From positions 76,682,291 through 76,746,290 of the forward strand of contig CM034531.1 in the NCBI GenBank assembly GCA_020002185.1: a stretch of DNA of 64,000 nucleotides, written 5' to 3'. Each line of letters starts with the position of its first letter. Within the stretch, counting starts at the first letter, position 1. The notes below the pieces were generated by a model. The model was not told the origin of the DNA. It saw only the letters and a program-made list of their open reading frames with translations, and did not search any database. A program made the translations under genes and the position numbers. This document shows, one piece after another, positions 9,590 through 21,335 of the stretch. Source of the DNA: Paraescarpia echinospica. Its lineage: Eukaryota > Annelida > Polychaeta > Sabellida > Siboglinidae.

Positions 9590-10940
9590 GACAGCTGGTA
9601 CGCCTACAGCAGATCCAATAGTGAAAAACGATTTCCATAACCGAATTTGCTTTGTCGCTGTTCCTACTAAAAAATGTTATGTCTGCTTGGTGGACGGTAT
9701 GGCGTAATAACAGTTCTTACAAAATTAACTCCGCATCTTATTCGAACGGAATAGGAGAAACTAATATATGAGTTGACATAGTCATATACATATCGTTGAC
9801 AACGAACATTCGACGCTTCACAGCAGGTCATGTCAATGTCATCGAAAATAGATAAGCGAGCGAAAAATGAACAACTCGAAACACGTCCAAAAACGCCTTT
9901 TTGAACAATTGCTAGTACAATTACGGTTCGTCCGATCCCAACGATCTTGATATCGTTTGAAATCTTACGCTTTCTGCTATTCAACACATAACTGGTTTCC
10001 TGATAATAAGTTCTAAATAAATTATAAACGGACCTACAACCGTGCTGTATCCGGTAACTTAAAGACTGCGAACGATGTTGATTCATCGACACAGTTCACC
10101 AATCAACCGATTAAGGCACCACTATCTGATTTCGTGATATAAGCTTTTAAACGGCGGCTAAACTGGCGTATTCGCAGTAGGCGTAACGTCACAATCACGT
10201 ATATCAACCAACCAACGCAACGATTTCTTACCCTTAGACTCCGTTGGTTGGCGTACGTTATCGTGACGTCACGCCGACGTAGATATATATATTGGCTTTG
10301 CTGCGATCAAAGCACATCAATTTCGTTGCAGTTTAATAGTGGGTGGGGCTTATAACATGAAATCAAGAAATGATGAAGTGCGCATGTCTGAACCTATGCA
10401 AATGAGGAAAACAGCGCCGCAATCGGAAAATTAGTGTACTTAGTACCCGCCAACAACATCGTTCGGAACCGTACAGAACACCGAAAACGGCACGATTATA
10501 GGTCCGTTTATAGGTGTTCTGTGATCGGTTACCGGGAAATATAAATGACGCTAGAATAACAAAAACTGCATTCTTTCAAATGACACCAAGATCGTCGGGA
10601 TATGACGAGCCGTGAGGGGGGCTAGCGACGATAGAATTTCATGTTTTGGACGTTTTCCGAGTTGTTCATTTTTCGCTTGCTTATCTATTTTTGATAATAC
10701 CTATAAATGTGAATGACACGGTGTTGTGATGTCGCCTTATTGATAAACTACTAGTTTATTTTAAGAACGAATATCAGGAAACCATTTTATACATTTGAAT
10801 ATCAGAAATCGTAAGCTTTCAAACGATATCAAGATTGTTTGGATTGAACGAACCGTAATGGTACAAGCAATTGTTCAAAAAAACATTTTTGGGACGTGTT
10901 TTCAGTTGTAAATTTTTCGCTTGCTTATCTATTTTTTTGT
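9590..10940. repeat. Fold-back repeat region, probably a non-autonomous DNA transposon
   Basis: A segment of about 145 bp at 9847-9990 recurs in inverted orientation at about 10793-10938; both share AATAGATAAGC, GCGAAAAAT, GAACAATTGCT, ATTACGGTTCGT and CTTGATATCGTTTGAAA. A third, weaker copy lies at 10570-10690 in the second orientation. Inside, 10177-10213 and 10241-10275 form a smaller imperfect hairpin around CAACCAACCAACG / CGTTGGTTGGCG. There is no transposase or open frame of note. It lies in sequence just upstream of the first visible transporter exon. Confidence 0.6.
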
Positions 10941-11067
10941 TATTTCTGACATTACGTACGATCCTAGCGGGCTTGCAATTGTCAGTACTTTGGCTGTGTT
11001 GAGTTTCTTCGCCGTCCTTGTCTTCCTATTCCCCTGTTGTCCCATTATGTTTCCTTCTGCCAACCAG

Positions 11068-11154
11068 GCCGCTCTCGGGTTGTTTGGGATGTTCGGCGGA
11101 CCGACGTTGGGTCTCTTTATGATGGCTATGACCAATCCATGGTCCAACACCGTG
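11068..11154 (+). CDS. Transporter exon a (membrane helix)
   Basis: 87 bp, phase 0 to 0. Acceptor TTCTGCCAACCAG, donor GTG|GTAAGA. Encodes 29 residues with the GMFGGPTLGLF block. The frame stays open upstream of the acceptor to 10921, but that stretch shows no family match and is taken as intron. Confidence 0.8.
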
Positions 11155-14100
11155 GTAAGAAACACAACAATTTGATCTCTCAACGAATGTTTTCATCGTA
11201 TAACTCAAAACATGTTTGCAAGTGATCTACAAATATCAGTCATTTATTTAGTACATATGATCCGAATGTCGTACCCAATACGTTTTGAAAAAAAAAAGTA
11301 TAAACTCGTTTTACAAGGCATGTTACACTCTATACGACATGTATATTATAGAAAGAGCTCTTATAAAGTACAATCCAAACTTTGACATTATGTACAGTAA
11401 ACGACAAAAAAATAATGACAAACTATGCACTCCGGGAGTCGTTCCCAAGGGTCTCCAGTGCCGTTCACGTAAATCGTGACATGCCATTTATCTGATGTGG
11501 TGTGATTTTAAATCATGACGTATCATTTAACATGCCTGTTACTCTTAAGGGCGCCTACTTCGGGTACATCATCGGCTTGATGGCGACTATCTGGCTGGGT
11601 ATTGGAGCGTTCATCTACAAGCCATCTGTCTACAAGCCGTCCGTCTCAAGGGATGGCTGTCCCGTGTACAACGATACCATGTACAACGATACCTTCACTA
11701 CTGACATGATGTACTCAACAACGGCCGCTGCTGTTTCGAGACCGGAAGATAAGTAAGACGACGTATTTGGTCTTAGGGTGTATGAATGCGAAAGAGAACA
11801 CAAGTAACATGTATTTCTACATAGCAATAGGCGGGTCCAGGGAGACCCTAGTGGCACGTGCGCCCCTAAACCTTTGGGATATTTGAACGCGCTGTGGTTG
11901 CACTAGAGTGGCGGGCCCCCTAGATTTTTTTAATGTACCCCCGTTACACGTCCCCGTAGATGTTTTGAAATTGTGAATGTCGCCGCGAAAATGTTCTAAC
12001 AACACCTGCTGTGTTAGTGTTAGTGTTACTTTGGTACGAGTTAAATAAGTTAATAGTTGTACAAAAGAATTGTCGTAGAGAATACAATCTTGGGTTGCAA
12101 ATCGAAGCGGCACTTCCATGGCGTTGTCATTGAATGTGAATCTACTGTCCTAAAAAGGGAATGTATTCCGTACAGAACATGATGTAACGTATCTCTATAG
12201 AAACTAGCATGCAACGATTGAACTACGATATTTTTGCTTTCACAGAGATATTGAAAATGAGAGAAACTCATATATTGTCATAACAAGCATATATTATCAC
12301 ATGATTGTAATCATAAGTGGTGTTATTATGCATTTTAGCGAGTATGTCAGTTAATATCGTTTAACGTTTGTAATATAGTACCTACATGTTATGCGTCAGT
12401 TAAATGTGTCACGCGCATCTCCAAGCTACGGCAATATCTTCGGCCACACAGTTTGACGCATGACTGAGGCGAATGGTGGCGGTTGTTTACAGGCCAGGAT
12501 ACACGAGCTTCTACGAGATCTCCTACCTCTACTACAGCCTCTTCGCCGTCATCGTTGTCAACGTCGTCGGAACTATCGTTAGCTTAATAGCTGGTGCGTA
12601 TTTATGTTGATGATGAAAATGACGATAATGACGATGATTGTGACAAAAATAATGATGTTGATGGTGACGACGACAACAACTATGATGATGATGAAGATGA
12701 TGACGACGACGAAGATAATGATGACAATGATGATGATGATGATAGCGATGATGATAGTTTATCAGCAAGCTTTCGTATCTTGATCGATCATAGTAAACTA
12801 TTTCTTGCCATCGTCTTTATTTTTGGCCCAGAGGTTCATCTTTCTCTTCGTCCAGTTTTACCTGAGTATTTCGTGTCGTACCTACACATCGACTACTCAC
12901 GTACGTTTCCCAAACTCCATCTTGAGTGTCCATGTCGCAGTGAGATTCCTTACCGTCTTCAGTGTTAAGATAACCCGCCAACATAACTCGATATTCGAAA
13001 AAAAACGTGTTTCGAATTTCAAAACTGTTAAGCATGGCATATATCGAAAATGCACCAGATGTCAATACTAAGTGGAACAGTTTGCTATCAAGTGGAAACT
13101 TTGTGGTAAAAAACAAAGTACAGTAAGCTGTACCTGACTTCATTGTTTTCCTTTCTAAATACGCTCTCCCACTGACGGTTGGGAAGTGTTATTGCGACTA
13201 AACTGTATTAATGCATTTCACGAACTAATTACTAAATAATCGTTAGCATGTTCTGACCTCAACTACCAATGCGGCTTATGATGTCCAGTTGAGTATATAA
13301 TTTCTCATACGTTTGTGTTCTTGGCTTGCACATATCATCTTGTACTTTACCAGGTGGCAATAATCCAGACAGCGTCGACTCCAGGTTGCTGACGCCAGTC
13401 GTCGAGTCATTCCTGTGTTGTTTGCCGAGAAAATTCCGACGATGCATGCAATGCAACATCGACAGAACTCATGTGAGTAACGGATTATCAAGCTACATAA
13501 CTGGAGTTACTATTATTCAATCTTATTAATGTTGTCATTAAAACAATTAAGTATAATATTAATATGCTAACTTGGAGGCACTGATATGTATCTCCTCCCG
13601 GGGTCGACGTCAACTATCCTCTTTCTGTGTACATTTGCGTCTATCAATTGGTGATATATTTCAAACAAGACGAATATGGTTTTTTACCTTTCTTCACTGA
13701 CAAGTTGTGTGGGTAGCCACTCTCCATGTTGAGCAGCTGCGGCATTATGGCCGATTTATCAGGAGTTTATTATTGCTGCATTCAGTGTTGTAACTGGCGA
13801 TAGCAGAATTTAAGCGACCTTGGTAGTGGGACTATGTTCAATCTACTGTAATGCTGACACATGCTGCCCTTGGTTTGTTTCTCCATGGGTTTGGGTGTGA
13901 ACTCGTTGCTATTGTTTTTTGTGTGAAATTGCCCTTTAAAGAGTTGTGTCCACTGTGTTGGCCGGTCGTATAAACCCCAGGGCGAAACAAAAAGACATAT
14001 TTTGATCGATTGTTTTGTGGAGAATTGGGAAAGTTGGCTACGATTCTGATGCCCCGTCGTGACCTCATAAAAGATCACATTGGGGGTGGCCCAAATCAAT

Positions 14101-14324
14101 ATCTAGATCACAGTATAAATTCATATATCTAGACGCACATATACTTTGTTTGAAATTGATCATGCGGCACGTTGTCGCCCGACAAAGGCGCTTTTGTAAA
14201 CCGGACGTAATGTTTTCTTCGACTTTTGCAGAATGATGATGATGATGCCCTCGAATCGAAGCCTGATGTGAACCGTGGAAAGTCCTACACAAACGAGGGA
14301 AATAGTGTAGACACCAACGTGTAA
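11068..14324 (+). CDS. SLC5-family sodium-coupled monocarboxylate/multivitamin transporter, 3' half (five exons)
   Basis: Exons 11068-11154, 11550-11752, 12493-12593, 13354-13472 and 14232-14324 join in phase (0, 0, 2, 1, 0) with GT/AG ends to give 200 codons and a TAA. The product begins AALGLFGMFGGPTLGLFMMA, a glycine-rich membrane helix, then GAYFGYIIGLMATIWLGIGA, another helix, a loop with N-glycosylation-like NDT sites, SFYEISYLYYSLFAVIVVNV (last helix) and a cytosolic tail with PRKFRRCMQC. The order and the G-P-x-L-G-L-F and W-x-G-I-G-A blocks match the C-terminal helices of the SMCT/SMVT group of SLC5 (SLC5A5/6/8/12), which move anions with Na+ across the plasma membrane. The last residues D-T-N-V fit a class I PDZ ligand. 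The 5' exons are missing here; they may lie left of the window, with the LTR element in an intron. The exact substrate cannot be called. Confidence 0.82.
11550..11752 (+). CDS. Transporter exon b (helix plus extracellular loop)
   Basis: 203 bp. Acceptor TGTTACTCTTAAG, donor GATAA|GTAAGA. Encodes a helix with WLGIGAFIYKP, then a loop with CPVYNDTMYNDTF: two N-D-T sequons and a single Cys, as in the extracellular loop of this family. Confidence 0.82.
12493..12593 (+). CDS. Transporter exon c (last transmembrane helix)
   Basis: 101 bp. Acceptor GGTTGTTTACAG, donor GCTG|GTGCGT. Encodes PGYTSFYEISYLYYSLF and a hydrophobic run ending GTIVSLIAG. The split codons on both sides match the neighbours. 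Confidence 0.85.
12594..12765. repeat. Imperfect GAT/GAC trinucleotide repeat in a transporter intron
   Basis: GATGAT, GACGAC and AATGAT runs directly after the donor at 12593. An acidic open frame here is just the repeat. Confidence 0.8.
13354..13472 (+). CDS. Transporter exon d (cytosolic tail)
   Basis: 119 bp. Acceptor TTTACCAG, donor CAT|GTGAGT. Encodes GNNPDSVDSRLLTPVVESFL and CCLPRKFRRCMQCN, a Cys- and Arg-rich juxtamembrane tail; the D-x-R-L-x-x-P pattern is usual after the last helix in this group. Confidence 0.78.
14232..14324 (+). CDS. Transporter terminal exon with PDZ-ligand-like end
   Basis: 93 bp including TAA, phase 0. Acceptor CGACTTTTGCAG. Starts NDDDDALESKPDVNRGKSYT and ends in the residues T-N-V, which match the S/T-x-hydrophobic PDZ class I pattern. 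The length and short acidic tail are consistent with a transporter C-terminus. Confidence 0.7.
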   Translation, partial: NDDDDALESKPDVNRGKSYTNEGNSVDTNV

Positions 14325-17185
14325 AAACACAGACGATGGAAGTGTTGCTCGAAAGCACGTAGCTTTAACCAGAAATGCACCAGCTAGAATGTGTAGATGC
14401 GAGGATGGGCAGGGCTCGTTATTTCTGCCGTGTAAAATAACATTAGTGTTGCCGATGTTGGACCATGATGAATGAATGTTGACTTCCGCGCCCCAATTGA
14501 CTTAACATCGCCTGACCTATTGCCTAGAAACAAGGCCGTCTAGTTGACGCACATGACAATTTGGCGGGCAGTCCAATGTATCTATTGCTGGAAATCTGAA
14601 CCTGAATGGTCAGCTCCATGACTGCAAACAATATGACGTGTGCGATGACGACGAGAAATATTCATCGTACTGACATCGCTGTTGTGTTTACACATTGACC
14701 TGATCAGGTCATTCATTTTAAAATTGTGGTCATTTGCATAACGTGAAATTCAATATGGGTGAACAGTGACAAAATCAACTGCGCTGAATTCGGTCAAAAT
14801 TAGTTAAACTGAACTTGGGCAGCAAATATACACTGAACAAAAATTGACAGCCCATTTGCAGTGTAAAAACCCAAGACGTGTTTTATACGTTCTTTCTTAT
14901 ATGCATATTGGGGATGAAGGCAACTTTCCATACTACACCATGTACACACAGGTTCCAATTGACGATATCAAAACATTACTACAGTTTCAGCTCTCGTAAT
15001 TCATCAATACATATGTGATGTGAAATCTATGAAAATTTACCATTTTCGTTGAGATGCTGCAATGAGCAACTGCTGTGGGTAGGATCCTAGCCTCGTGTTC
15101 AATCCCAACCTCGTGTTCGACCCCAGCCTCGTGTTCGATTTGATGGTATGTGTTACGTTTTGCCAACTATTGGCAATTCTTGAACGGTTTCTCGTTACAT
15201 GTAACAGTGAATGTCACAATTGGGCTGCATTAATTACACGCAGGAAACAAAATACGCATATGAACACTGCTGACTTCGTAGTAAAGGCATTATGTCATGA
15301 TGTAACGTATCGTGTTACAAAACTAATTTTATTGCTTCTGACAGAACGTGTATATATTCGAAAGTAACGAACGGTTGTGAACAGCATATTCCATGGCAAA
15401 GATACACAATATATTCCTTTTACCATGAATGCTGTATTATATAAATATGTCTAAGTTTAAAGTTTTTCTGAACACTTTTAAGTCCTTCTTAAGAAACAAC
15501 TAAAAATGAGATGAATGCATATTTTGGCTTGCTAAACTGTATAACCAGGATACAACGTTGTGAAGATATGCAAGATATGTTCAATAGTTCTGTTATTGGT
15601 GCATTTTATTGATACAATTATATTCGTAAGCTTAATGTTGTGCTTGTATGAAAACAGTATCTTCCTTTATAAATAAAACGTCTAGGAAATTCCTAGTAGA
15701 TTCCAACCTTGTATTGTGCACAATACTACTTGCTAGTCATTTAATGACGCACTTGCACTGTATGTTATCAATTATTAAAGTTGGAGATCACTCACTGATT
15801 TCAGAATTTTAATTCAAAGAATCCATAATTCCCAAAATCTTATAAATCCCACGTCCCCACGAATATAAAAGCTGAGTGCGTAATGCAGTATGAAAAGAAA
15901 GGGGAGTTTCATGCTGAAACCTACGGTACGCAATTCACTCTTTCTATATTAAAACCATTGCCAACTTTTCCAGTTCTCATTTTGTTGGTGATTGTTTCTT
16001 TTTATAACAGCTTCTCTATCAGGTTCACCAACGGCATTTCTTTCAATATGTCACTCTTGGTGTAGCAGAGGTTGAATTTTTTCCAAATGGTGTCCACAAT
16101 ATTCTCCATGCAGAGATGCTTTCTCTATTTGGTTGATTCGGATCGCCCAAACAGGGATTTGAACTGTTTTCCCAGTAACCCTCAACCATGTTTACCAACA
16201 CTTCATTCTGGCTGCCAAAACAGGAGTTCGAATTGTTTGTCCAATTCGTTTCCATCATATTCACATGGGATGAAGAGTGCAAAATGGTTTCCGATTGCTT
16301 CTTATAATGATCACCATGTTACAATGCTTTAATTATTCGATTAATGCCACCAAGACAGGAAAACACTGACGTTTCTTTCGCCCGACCCGACCCAACAAGA
16401 CCATTCGGTTAAAAAAAACTTACCTTAGTTGGGTCGGGTTGGGTCGGGTCGGTGTCAGTCGGTTAGTGTATGTCCAGTTGTAATCGGGGCAAGTCGTTGT
16501 TAGTCTGTGGTAGTCGAAAGTATTCAAGTTAACGTGATTGTGACGTCACTCATCCTCAGTTTGTCAGTCAGTGCAGTATATACACTGCAGTCTGCAGGTT
16601 TGGTCTGGTCTGGCCGGGTCAGACGAAAAATGCCAGTATATCCCGGGTTTAGTGTACGTGCTACAAACAAAAACCTAGTCGATATGTTATCTAAGAGTTG
16701 CCATTCTTAAAAATTAGCCAGCTGTAATACAACATAAATGGCCTAAGCAATTTAAATATATCAATGTTCGTAAAATAATATTATTCCAAACGCATTCTCC
16801 GTCTTATAAACGTAACGTGTTGTTAATAAGTATATTGTTGTGTTGTAATAGAGGCGTCGCAAGACACCTCAAACTGGAATTATTTCGCAATCTTCGTCCT
16901 GTTTTTATGTCACTCAAAGTATGTCACATATCCACCAAACTGACCAGGTGTCATTGTAAAAGATCCCCAGCACTAGAATGTCAATGACACAATTACTACC
17001 CAACGAAAGTTCTAACGCATAATGCGAACGCACGCTCAATCAAAAGACCTTTTAATCTTCAAACGCCGAAATTCCATTTCTCCGGTGAATGGAAATCATA
17101 CAAAGCGACATTTGTTTTTAAGAAGCGTCTAGCACTAACAAAGACGGGTGTGATTTAATACCGTAGAAGGTGACAGCGTGACACG
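14325..17185. other. 3' flank of the transporter; no supported gene
   Basis: Low-GC spacer. Short open frames (15095-15367, 15883-16065, 16043-16332) show no recognisable motif or splice context. The only distinct feature is the G-rich inverted repeat at 16381-16455. A repeat-derived origin for 15850-16340 cannot be excluded. Confidence 0.5.
16381..16455. repeat. Inverted GGGTC/GGGTT repeat with a G-quadruplex pattern
   Basis: CCCGACCCGACCCAAC at 16381-16396 pairs with GTTGGGTCGGGTCGGT at about 16439-16454 (15 of 16). The right arm holds GGGTCGGGTTGGGTCGGG at 16431-16448, four G-triplets with 2-base loops. Confidence 0.75.
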
Positions 17186-17189
17186 GTAG

Positions 17190-17855
17190 GGTGATTCAAG
17201 GGCTGTACTCTTTCGCGAACAATTTATTGCTCCGTTTACACACAATACGTGAGCAAAGGATACCAACATATAGAAACGGCAAGAGGATGGCGATCAACGC
17301 ACTAGTTGAGCAGATGTATGACGAAGAAAGGGTGGGATTCATAGATTTTTGGGGATTCTTTGTTGGGAGGGAACGTATGTACATGAGAGATTTTCTCCGT
17401 CTAAGTGGAAAGGGGCAGCAGTTTTCTCAAAGAACCTGCTGCAATCAATTGACAGAGTAACAGGTTGCATTTATTTAAACTATGTACGCAGGGGGATTCA
17501 CATAGATGCCTGAAACTGGAGGCATAGACAAAGACAGCACAAATAAATCAGCAATGAACAGCCTGGAAAAGTGTCCTGAAGCTGGATATAAATGCGTTTA
17601 TTTAAAGCAAGTAGCATAGTAAACAAAAGAAGTGAAGTAAACAAACATTGTGGTAGAAGATATTGATCCTCACATAATAGATATAATCGAATCATGGACC
17701 ACCACCGATATATCAGATGCCGAATTGGGACTGACAGGATATGTAATGTTGAGGAAAGATATTAAAAAATCTAACCAGGCTTATCAAATAAATTAGAAAA
17801 ATAAGCAGATTGTGAAGAAGTTGTTTTGTGTAACATACTTACTAGATGCGCTCTC
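17190..17855 (+). mobile_element. CR1-clade LINE, 5' fragment (end of ORF1, start of ORF2)
   Basis: 17191-17460 reads KRMAINALVEQMYDEERVGF, ending MYMRDFLRLSGKG, homologous to 18373-18520 in the next copy. 17500-17830 carries WTTTDISDAELGLTGYVM, the start of the ORF2 endonuclease. It stops near 17850 where the next copy begins, so two CR1 copies lie head to tail. Confidence 0.7.
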
Positions 17856-17859
17856 CTCC

Positions 17860-20800
17860 CGTGAGAGGAGAGAAGAAAATGAGATGGGAGGAAAGATGAA
17901 GGGACGAAAGGAAGTGAGAACAAATGTGATAGAAGATGAAAGGGACGATGACAGGAGGAAAGATGACAAGAGAAAAAGCGACAGGAAATAATGGATCGGA
18001 AGAGAATGTGCCAGGACAGAAGACGGCAGGGGGAAAAGACAGATGCAAACCGGAGAAGGAGCTACTCTGAGGTAGTGATTGATGGGCCAATGAGGAAAGA
18101 GATGGTATTTATGGGCGACTCCATTATGAGAAAGACGGACAAGAAACTAAGCGAGGGGAAGGATGTCGTTGTTTGTTTACCGGGGGCCAGGATAGAACAT
18201 GTGACGGGAATGGTAGAGAAGGTATTGGGGCATGGCAAGGGAGGGAACATCTGGGTTAGTACAGAAGTATACACATTTAGTGAGGAAGCTAAAGAAGACA
18301 AGTGTTGAACAGATTATTCTCTCAGGAATTTGGCCAGTAATGGGAGGAAGGGGGCAACGTAGAGAAACTGCAAGAGGATGGCAATCAACGCACTAGTTCA
18401 GCAGATGTGTGAAGAAGAGGGGGTGGGATTCACAGATTTATGGGGAAACTTTGTTGGAAGGGAAGATATGTACATGAGAGATGGCCTTCATCTTAATAAA
18501 AAGGGGGCAGCCGTTTTCTAAGAGAACCTGCTGCGATCTGTTGACAGTGGGATAGGTTGCATCTATTTAAACTAGATTCGCAGGGGGGACTCATAGAGAA
18601 GCCTGAAACTGGAGGCATAAATAAAGACAGCACAAACAAATCAGCAAAGAACAGTCTGGGAAACTGTTCTGAAGCTGGATATAAATGTTTTTGTAAAAAT
18701 GCAAGGAGTATAGTAAACAAAAGAAATGAACTAAACATTACGGTAGAAGATATTGACCCTCACATAACAGGTATAACCGAATCCTGGACCACCACCGATA
18801 TATCAGATGCCGAATTGGGACTGACAGGATATGTAATGTCTAGGAAAGATAGAATAGGAAGAAAGGGAAGTGGAGTTATTTTATATGTTAAAGAATCTCT
18901 CCAAACTTATGAAATAAAATTAGAAAAAGAAGCAGATTGCGAAGAAGCTGTTTGGTGTAACATAATTACAGGAAACTCAACGTTAATAGTTGGGTTAGTT
19001 TATCGAAGTCCAAACATAAGCATAGAAAAGAATGAAAAAATACAAAATGCTGTAAGGGAAGTAAACAAACGGGACTGTATTATTATGGGGATTTTAACCA
19101 TTGGCATATACAATGGAAATATCTACAGAGTATGGGGAGTGAGGACCACAAGTTTTTAGTTTTCGTTCTAGATACTTGCCTTTCTCAACATGTGCTAGAA
19201 CCAACCAGGGGTGAGAATGTGTTAGACATAGTTTTGTCCTCACAGAATAAATTAGTTGACTATGTCAAGATATGTGAGCCATTGGGGAGTAGTGATCACA
19301 ACCAGATACATTTGCACAAAGGAAGGTATAAGGACATGAGGAAATATTTACCAAAGATGAATGGAATACAACACTGAAAAATAAGACAGCAACAGAATGC
19401 TGGAATATATTAAAGGGTGAAATTAAGTGCATAGTCGATACATTTGTACCCTTCAAAAAACAAGGGAAACGGTTCAAAAAGAAACACTTAGCGAAAGACG
19501 CCATTAGAAAAATTAAGTATAAACAAATGATGTGGAAGTCATATAGATGTACTGGAAATGATGAAGATTACAACATTTTTAAAGAAGCACTTAACCAAGC
19601 TACAGCTGAGATTAGAAATTGAAAGAGAAGCTATGAACAACAATTAGCTAGTAATATAAAACATGGCAGCAAGAGTTTTTATGCGTATGTTCAAAGCAAA
19701 CAGAAAGTTCATGATTAGGTCGGTCCTCTAGAAGATAGTGCTGGAAATATAATATTAGAGCGATTCTTAATGGCAGAAGACCTGGATGAGTATTTTAGTT
19801 CAGTGTTTACCAGGGAAGATATTAGTTCACTGCCAGTACTAGAATTTAAGTTCAACGGGGCAGAATCATACTATTTAGGACAGTTAATTGTAACCCCGGA
19901 AATGGTAGCTAAGGAAATAAGGGCTATGAAGGATAATAAATCACTTGCAGTGGATGGGATTCCGCCCAAACTACTATTGGAAATTGTAGAACAAATTAGC
20001 GTACGGCTTGCAACAGTTTTCAATTTGTCATTAGAAGACGGAGTGGTTACTTTAGAATGAAAGAGGCAAACATTATACCGTTATTTAAAAAAGGTATGAG
20101 AAACAAGTCAGATAACTATAGACCAGTGAGTTTAACATCAGTGATTTGCAAATTATTAAAAAGTCTAATTAAAGATCACATGGTGGATTTCCTTGTTAAA
20201 CATAACTTCATAAACCCATCTCAACATATCGTCTACTTAGAATTCTAACAAGCTTTCGACAAAGTACCACATCAAAGATTACTGCTTAAATTAAAGGCCC
20301 ATGGCATATGAAATGGTATAATAAACTGGATAGAAAAATGGCTGATTGACAGAAAACAACGAGTAGTAGTTGATGAGGAGGCTTCAAACTGGAAATCGGT
20401 ATTGAGTAGGGCACCACAGGGATCAATACTAGGACCTATATTATTCTTAATATATATCAAAGATTTGGATGATGAAATAACAAGCAAGGTGTTGATATTT
20501 GCAGATGATACAAAAGTGTTTAGAAGGATTAAAAATGATGGAGGTAGACAGCATTTACAAGATGATCTTGACAGGTTGATCAGTTGGTCTGAAAAGTGGC
20601 AAATGCTGTTCAATTTTTGGGAAAGGTAAATGCCTCCACACAGGACTTGGGAACGAAGATGTAGAATATACAATGGGGGTTACTGTACTAAGTACTACTG
20701 TAAAAGAAAAGGACTTAGGGTTAACCATTAGTGCTGATATCAAGGTTTCAAAGCAGTGCGGAATTGCAGCTTCAAAGGGAAATCAAATCCTTGGATTAAT

Positions 20801-21335
20801 TAGGCGAAATATAACGTATAAGGAAAAAGAACTAATAATACCGCTGTACAAAACAATAGTGACGCCTCATTTAGACTATTGTATACAAGCGTGGAGATGA
20901 TATGCTAGAAAGAGTACAGAGGAGAGCGACTAAAACGATATCAAAACTGTGGGATCTTAGTTATGAAATTCGCCTAAAAGATTGTGGTTTAACAACACTA
21001 GAGACCAGGAGATTGGGAGGAGATCAGATAGAAGTGTTTAAAATAATAAATGGGTATTTAAAATATTCTCAGTTAAGAAAAATCGAAGGACTAGAGGACA
21101 TGAAGTTACATTAGCAAAGGAACAGTGTAGATTAGATATAAGAAAGTTCTCATTTTCACAAAGGACTGCAAATTAATGGAACAGATTATCTGCTGATTGT
21201 GTGGGTGCTAGTAGCGTGAATATGTTTAAAAATAAAATCGACACATACCTCTCGATAAGCCAAAGGGCTTTCTTGTCAACCTGCCACCTAGAGTTATTTC
21301 TCTGGGTGGCAATCTTGTTAAATATTGTTAAATCT
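17860..21335 (+). mobile_element. CR1-clade LINE, near full length, inactivated
   Basis: ORF1 part (17991-18520): KEMVFMGDSIMRKTDKKL, the GDS block of an SGNH esterase, with the matching D-x-x-H block MYMRDGLHLNKKG about 120 codons later in another frame. ORF2: endonuclease GITESWTTTD (Glu) and GSSDHNQIH (S-D-H) with a damaged GDFN block (MGILTIGI); RT at 19900-21100 with [41 protein letters not shown] and catalytic FADDTKVF near 20503; C-terminal block LERVQRRATK. The 3' end has the CTTGTTAAAT tail shared with other copies. Multiple stops and frameshifts; non-functional. Confidence 0.85.
17991..18530 (+). pseudogene. CR1 ORF1 with SGNH/GDSL-esterase-like domain, broken
   Basis: The first frame to 18308 holds the catalytic-Ser block (GDSIM). 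A stop at 18306 and a frameshift separate it from the second half, which holds DLWGNFVGREDMYMRDGLHL with the Asp and His of the triad. CR1-type ORF1 proteins are known to carry such an esterase. The Asn and Gly blocks between are not clear. Confidence 0.6.

Noticed and set aside
10921..11067. Extension of transporter exon a upstream
   Set aside because: Frame is open, but it holds a fold-back repeat end, and a good acceptor at 11066-11067 starts the conserved part.
12594..12968. Acidic Asp/Asn-rich protein
   Set aside because: Produced by a GAT/GAC microsatellite in a transporter intron.
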